A stretch of 64,000 nucleotides of DNA from Gaoshiqia hydrogeniformans. GTDB lineage: Bacteria; Bacteroidota; Bacteroidia; Bacteroidales; Prolixibacteraceae. The notes below the pieces were generated by a model that was given only the letters and a program-made list of their open reading frames with translations, was not told the DNA's origin and did no database searches. The stretch spans positions 4,464,001 to 4,528,000 of the forward strand of contig NZ_CP186334.1 of assembly GCF_049347105.1 (NCBI RefSeq), written 5' to 3'. Position 1 is the first letter of the stretch; the number at the start of each line of letters is the position of its first letter. The position numbers and the translations under genes are program-made. This document shows positions 60,901 to 64,000 of this stretch, one piece after another.

Positions 60901-61805
60901 GCTTCGGCACCCGACTTGTCCAGGATGCCGCCCATGTTGCGTGGCTGCGGTCCGATGTTGACCACGCCAATATCTTTGATGCGAAGCGGCACATTGTCAA
61001 CCACTTTCACCACGGCCTGGTCCAGGTCGTCCATATTTTTTACGTAACCCAGGCCGCGGACAAAATAGTCCACCCGGTTCACTTCGATTGTATTGGCGCC
61101 CACATCGATGTTGCTGTTTTTTACGGCCTGCATCACGTCCATCAGCGTAACGCCATGCGCTTTTAAGGCTGCCGGGTCGATATCCACCTGGTATTCCTTC
61201 ACATAACCGCCCACCGAAGCCACTTCGGCCACGCCTTCAACACTGGTAAGGGCGTAACGGATGTAATAATCCTGGATGGTGCGAAGTTCATGCAGGTCCC
61301 AGCCACCGGCGGGCTTGCCGTCTTTGTCGCGCCCTTCAAGCGTGTACCAGTAAACTTGCCCGAGGGCAGTGGCATCCGGGCCGAGTTTAGGCTGCACATC
61401 CTCGGGCAGCAGGCCGGCAGGCAACGAGTTGAGTTTTTCGAGCACCCTCGACCGGCTCCAGTAAAACTCAATGTCTTCGTCAAAAATGATATAAATGCTC
61501 GAAAAGCCAAAGGCCGAGCTGCTACGCACGCTGGTCACGCCCGGTAATCCCAATAAAGCCGTAGTCAGCGGGTAGGTGATCTGGTTTTCCACGTCCTGCG
61601 GCGACCGTCCCATCCATTCGGTGAATACAATTTGCTGGTTTTCGCCGATATCCGGGATCGCATCCACGGGTACCGGGTCTCGCGGAAGAAAACCAACATT
61701 CCAGTTAAATGGCGCGGTAATGATGCCCCAGCCAACAATGAGCAGCAACACCAAAACCGTCACCAGCTTATTCTCTAAAAAAAACTTGATTATTTTATTC
61801 AGCAT
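57984..61805 (-). CDS. cusA: CusA-type heavy-metal RND efflux pump
   Basis: A 1273-residue inner-membrane pump, longer than the usual 1040-1050. The extra length is in the middle: added transmembrane segments (around residues 530-660) and a long periplasmic loop, as in other Bacteroidota CusA proteins. HME-type motifs are DPVPVDAIPDIGENQQIVF in the N-terminus, DANIVALSGIAIAIGTMVDL in helix 4 and ATDDGVVVSTYLMQ near the end. It exports Cu+ or Ag+ using the proton gradient through CusB and CusC. It starts 105 nt after the HYC_CC_PP gene. Confidence 0.94.
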   Translation of the reverse strand: MLNKIIKFFLENKLVTVLVLLLIVGWGIITAPFNWNVGFLPRDPVPVDAIPDIGENQQIVFTEWMGRSPQDVENQITYPLTTALLGLPGVTSVRSSSAFGFSSIYIIFDEDIEFYWSRSRVLEKLNSLPAGLLPEDVQPKLGPDATALGQVYWYTLEGRDKDGKPAGGWDLHELRTIQDYYIRYALTSVEGVAEVASVGGYVKEYQVDIDPAALKAHGVTLMDVMQAVKNSNIDVGANTIEVNRVDYFVRGLGYVKNMDDLDQAVVKVVDNVPLRIKDIGVVNIGPQPRNMGGILDKSGAEAVGGVVIARYGDNPLRVINSLKEEIDKIEIGLPSKTLEDGTVSKVTIVPFYDRSGLIYETLGTLYDAISLQILITIIVIIVMVYNLRASILISALLPLAVLMCFIFMKYLGVDANIVALSGIAIAIGTMVDLGIILNENILRHLDEAPANQAKLKTIFDATTEVASAILTAVSTTIVSFLPVFTLQAAEGKLFGPLAWTKTFALVAALIFTLIIMPAFAHWVFSIKKGKGHFEKYFNYLLVIAGPIVAFTVWHWAGWVLFGFGLINVLLFHFPERFGKYRNLMLVGLTVMAVAWLLTIEWVPLGVSNSTLVNFLFIALIIGIVLGGFALFIRVYPRILMWCLSHKILFLTIPAFIILIGLNVWMGFDRVFGIIPKASEKIGWDIRKSSGWSAMKSTFPGLGKEFMPTLNEGSFLLMPTSMPHSGVEANREIVQKLDMLVTAIPEVEMVVGKAGRAETAIDPAPLSMFENVINYKSEYASDINGHKLRFKVNKKGHFELRNGEVYDPENMSPEQVDVRQLVPDPKGEYFRQWRDHIKTPDDIWNEIVGVINIPGVTSSPKLQPIETRLVMLQTGMRAPMGIKVYGPDLPTIEAFGLQLEKYLKEVPSVKAEAVFADRIVGKPYLEIDINRTEIARYGLSIRDVQDYVETAIGGMKVSTTVEGRERFPIRVRYAREWRDDPSAIETMQVPVPTGAYIPLGQLADITYRPGPEMIRGENSFLVGYVLLDKKQGFAEVTVVEDAQRYLKEKISSGELVVPAGVRYIFSGSYENQIRAEKRLSIVVPLCLIVIFLILYFQFRSVSTTFFVFSGIALAFSGGFMMLWLYGQGWFLNFSVFGTHLRELFQMGTYNLSVAVWVGFIALFGIATDDGVVVSTYLMQSFKKNRPENVKEVRAAVLEAGMKRVRPCLMTTATTLLALLPVLTSSGRGSDIMIPMAIPSFGGMTIALITLLVVPVLYSWWEERKVMQKKSIEIH

Positions 61806-61910
61806 CGTTCTCTGATTTATGATTGATGAATGATGATTTGCCTGCTGCTAAAAGGTGCAGCGGTATCAGCCGGTTTTAAGCCAATTCAAAAAACCGGGAT
61901 CATCCCAAAA

Positions 61911-62303
61911 TCATAAACGGTAAATCTGCAGTCCGGCCAGGACTGTTTTTAGATTGCCGGGAGGAGGTGATTCTGCAACGATAAATAGATCGACTTCTTT
62001 ATTCAGCGGGCATTCGAAAGCCAATGGAATAAACAGTTCGGCCAGAATAAACTGAATATACTGAACATGATCCAGGATTATAGGTGAAGTATACTGATGG
62101 TCCAGTTGAAACACCTGGCTCTCATCATGGCAGCAATCGTCGGATGAACATGTCATGCCGCTTTCATCGCACGAAGTGGCACTGCCCGAAAAAAATGTTA
62201 CATCCATCAGCGAATCACCGCAGTAATGCCTGGATACCGTGAAGCCGGCTGTTAATACAAGCAGCAGCAACATCAAGGTAATATGACTGATTTTTCGTAA
62301 CAT
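61911..62303 (-). CDS. HYC_CC_PP family protein beside cusA
   Basis: About 130 residues from the ATG at 62303 (MLRKISHITLMLLLLVLTAG, a signal-like start); the frame to 62330 adds nine residues before it. Motifs: SRHYCGD, MTCSSDDCCHDE and AESPPPGN, the family pattern also seen at 47130. The Cys-rich stretch suggests periplasmic copper or silver binding. It is the first envelope gene of the cus cluster, after the CxxC-AraC regulator. Confidence 0.82.
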   Translation of the reverse strand: MLRKISHITLMLLLLVLTAGFTVSRHYCGDSLMDVTFFSGSATSCDESGMTCSSDDCCHDESQVFQLDHQYTSPIILDHVQYIQFILAELFIPLAFECPLNKEVDLFIVAESPPPGNLKTVLAGLQIYRL

Positions 62304-62414
62304 GGCAAATTCCATCACACAAATAAACAAAAAAAAATAAAAGAAAGTTTTATCTGATTATGGAAAAGAGGTACAAAATTTTGTGATTATTGCTTGACAA
62401 ATGAATGCTGATGC

Positions 62415-63020
62415 CTATCCCTTTTTGATTTTACAGGAAATAAGCTGATCGATTGGTTTACGATCTTTTTCATCTGCATTTTTATATTGCGAGGGGCTCA
62501 GTCCTGTAATTTTTTTAAACTGTGCGCTTAAATGTTGCGTATTGCTGTAGCCCAGTTTTTCAGCAATTTCGCCTAATCTTAGTTCATCATATACGAGTAA
62601 CTCTTTCGTTTTTTCTATTTTTTGAAGGATGATGTATTTTTCGATCGTCGTTTTTTCGATTCTTGAAAAAAGTCCGCTCAGATATGAATAATCTTTTTTT
62701 AAGGTCGATGCCAGGTAGGTGGAAAAGTTCTGGTTCCCCGGTATTTTTTTTTCATATTGAATCACATTAAGTATTTCAGTCTTTACTGATTCCACCAGAC
62801 GAGAACGCTTGTCGGTGATCAGCCCAAATCCGTTTCCCTCGATGCCTTCAATAAACCGGTTCAGTTGTTCTTCGGTATATGCTTCAGTAAGCGACAGTTC
62901 TCCTAACTTGACCATTTTTACCTGAAGTCCGGCTTTCATCGCTTGCTCATGAACCGACTGAATGCATCGGGGACAGACCATGCTTTTGATATACAGCCGC
63001 AGTTTTTTGTTGGATTTCAT
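62415..63020 (-). CDS. Metal-sensing AraC-type regulator heading the cus cluster
   Basis: 201 residues. The N-terminal CxxC domain (LRLYIKSMVCPRCIQSVHEQ) resembles HMA folds. The C-terminal AraC-type domain reads LRLGEIAEKLGYSNTQHLSA and FKKITGLSPSQYKN, and both this protein and its paralog end with RKPIDQ. It shares architecture and most of the DNA-binding helices with the regulator at 53291. It lies 112 nt upstream of the HYC_CC_PP-cusA genes and divergent from galM, so it probably activates the efflux operon on metal binding (inference). Confidence 0.87.
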   Translation of the reverse strand: MKSNKKLRLYIKSMVCPRCIQSVHEQAMKAGLQVKMVKLGELSLTEAYTEEQLNRFIEGIEGNGFGLITDKRSRLVESVKTEILNVIQYEKKIPGNQNFSTYLASTLKKDYSYLSGLFSRIEKTTIEKYIILQKIEKTKELLVYDELRLGEIAEKLGYSNTQHLSAQFKKITGLSPSQYKNADEKDRKPIDQLISCKIKKG

Positions 63021-63269
63021 CGTGAAAAAAGTCGATTCAGTTAGTAAATTGTTAATTTAGCAAAGTCAGACTGTCTTTTGTGTCATTTTGACGAAAAAAC
63101 AAAGGATAAATGGAAGTTATCCGTTTTTTTCTTCTTCATGAAGCAAAATTGCAGCGTTAAACAGAACTCTCTGGCAAAGCGATATAAATTTATATTAAAA
63201 TATTGGGAATATTAAAAGCAATTTCAACCTTTGACAAAAATTAATACGATCATCTTTTAAAAAATAATC

Positions 63270-64000
63270 ATGAATACACGTATGAAAAAACTGACATTTT
63301 TACTTTTAGCGTTTGGTTTTGCTTGCCAACAACCTGTAAAGCAAGAAAAAGCGCTTTATACAAAAGCTGATTTTGAATCTACGATCGACGGAAAACAAAC
63401 CACTCTTTTTGAACTGGAAAATTCCAACGGAATGAAAGTGACGCTAACCAACTACGGGGCAAAAATTGTTTCGATCTGTGTCCCCGACAAAGAGGGCAAT
63501 CTGGCCGATGTGGCGCTTGGCTTTAAATCGATAGAAGAATACCGGACACTGGATGCCGGCCAGGGAGCGGTCGTAGGGCCATTTGCCAACCGGATCGGTA
63601 ATGCCCGTTTTGAGCTTGACGGTGAAGTGTATGAGCTGGAAGTAAACAACCACAAAGCCAACCTGCATTCGGGGACCAATAGCTTTTTTCGCCAGGTGTA
63701 CGATGCTAAAGAGCTGGTAACTGAAGACGGTCCGGCCGTTGAAATGACTTTGCTGAGTGCAGACGGCGCCTCCGGTTTCCCCGGTAATAAAGAGGTAAAA
63801 GTGACTTATACCCTGACTGATGACAACGAGTTAAAAATAGACTACCAGGCAACAACCGATAAGGCTTGCCCGTTTAACCTCACCAACCATGTTTATTTCA
63901 ACCTGAAAGGCGAGGGGAATGGCGATATCCTTGATCATATCGTGGTAATTGATGCCGATTCGACCACTGAAGTTTTGAATAATGAACTGATCCCCACCGG
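63270..64000 (+). CDS. galM: Aldose 1-epimerase, N-terminal part (runs off window)
   Basis: The frame is open from ATG 63270 to the window end, 243 residues visible of an expected 350-390. The leader MNTRMKKLTFLLLAFGFACQ indicates export, probably as a lipoprotein (an alternative start is 63282). Mutarotase motifs: LTNYGAKIVSICVPDK, VVGPFANRIGNARF, NLHSGTNSFF and the catalytic-His region FNLTNHVYFNL. It interconverts anomers of galactose, glucose or xylose in the periplasm, which would suit the glycosidases at 3-15 kb, although these lie far away. It is divergent from the copper regulator. Confidence 0.9.
   Translation, partial: MNTRMKKLTFLLLAFGFACQQPVKQEKALYTKADFESTIDGKQTTLFELENSNGMKVTLTNYGAKIVSICVPDKEGNLADVALGFKSIEEYRTLDAGQGAVVGPFANRIGNARFELDGEVYELEVNNHKANLHSGTNSFFRQVYDAKELVTEDGPAVEMTLLSADGASGFPGNKEVKVTYTLTDDNELKIDYQATTDKACPFNLTNHVYFNLKGEGNGDILDHIVVIDADSTTEVLNNELIPT

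Overview
The window looks like a chromosomal segment of a marine- or sediment-type Bacteroidota, most like the Marinilabiliales/Prolixibacteraceae. This rests on glycoside hydrolase clusters, many TonB-dependent receptors, the thrA-apgM-thrC operon, HYC_CC_PP-type small proteins, DUF2490, and promoters of the TTTG / TAnnTTTG type. Assignment below phylum is inference. No rRNA, tRNA or CRISPR array was seen.

Layout. (1) 1-3262: an AT-rich trio, made of the C-terminal end of a TonB-plug/macroglobulin-like surface protein, an unknown secreted protein and a TlpA-like lipoprotein. (2) 3316-10401: a probable three-gene glycan operon, GH31 alpha-xylosidase-like, GH43-CBM6 and GH2 beta-galactosidase, an enzyme set that suits xyloglucan side chains. 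(3) 10911-15017: a GPH symporter, a GH10 xylanase lipoprotein and a cytoplasmic GH43, the classical xylan trio. It is bracketed by two decayed gene remnants, a sialate O-acetylesterase C-terminus and an ECF sigma factor N-terminus. (4) 15067-21801, minus strand: TetR, an outer-membrane barrel, an ABC ATPase, two FtsX-type permeases and a LolA-like protein. Two closely related four-helix-bundle genes and heptad repeats sit in the gene junctions. (5) 22024-28721: bcp-recA, then thrA-apgM-thrC, where the mutase-like gene occupies the place of homoserine kinase. (6) 28734-34065: SMP-30, DUF2490, and a minus-strand chain of a kinase/RapZ-C fusion, a 48-residue Cys protein and a TonB receptor. (7) 34255-36520: two AT-rich beta-propeller-like genes and a 5'-truncated Cys peptide gene.

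(8) About 36.5-44.1 kb: a compact Mu-type transposable element. Each end carries two copies of an AAAATGTCAACT site about 95 bp apart. It encodes two divergent paralogous regulators, a DDE transposase (A), an AAA ATPase (B), a DUF6046-like phage protein, a coiled-coil protein, a ClpP-type prohead protease with a scaffold-like tail, and a major capsid-like protein. I see no portal, terminase or tail gene. Inside its left end is a roughly 97-nt RNA gene with its own promoter and terminator and a SAM-riboswitch-like core, but no gene behind it. This element is the best candidate for something undescribed.

(9) 44123-63020: a copper/silver island. It has two TonB receptors, Cys/His-rich envelope proteins, a secreted HMA protein, four copies of the CPMHP...CPxCGM metal-binding domain, a P1B-1 ATPase, a CusCBA efflux system with a Met-rich insert in CusC, and two regulators fusing a CxxC metal domain to an AraC-type DNA-binding domain. 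Two further four-helix-bundle genes are nested in the cus operon through ATGA overlaps. (10) 63270-64000: the start of a secreted aldose 1-epimerase, cut by the window edge.
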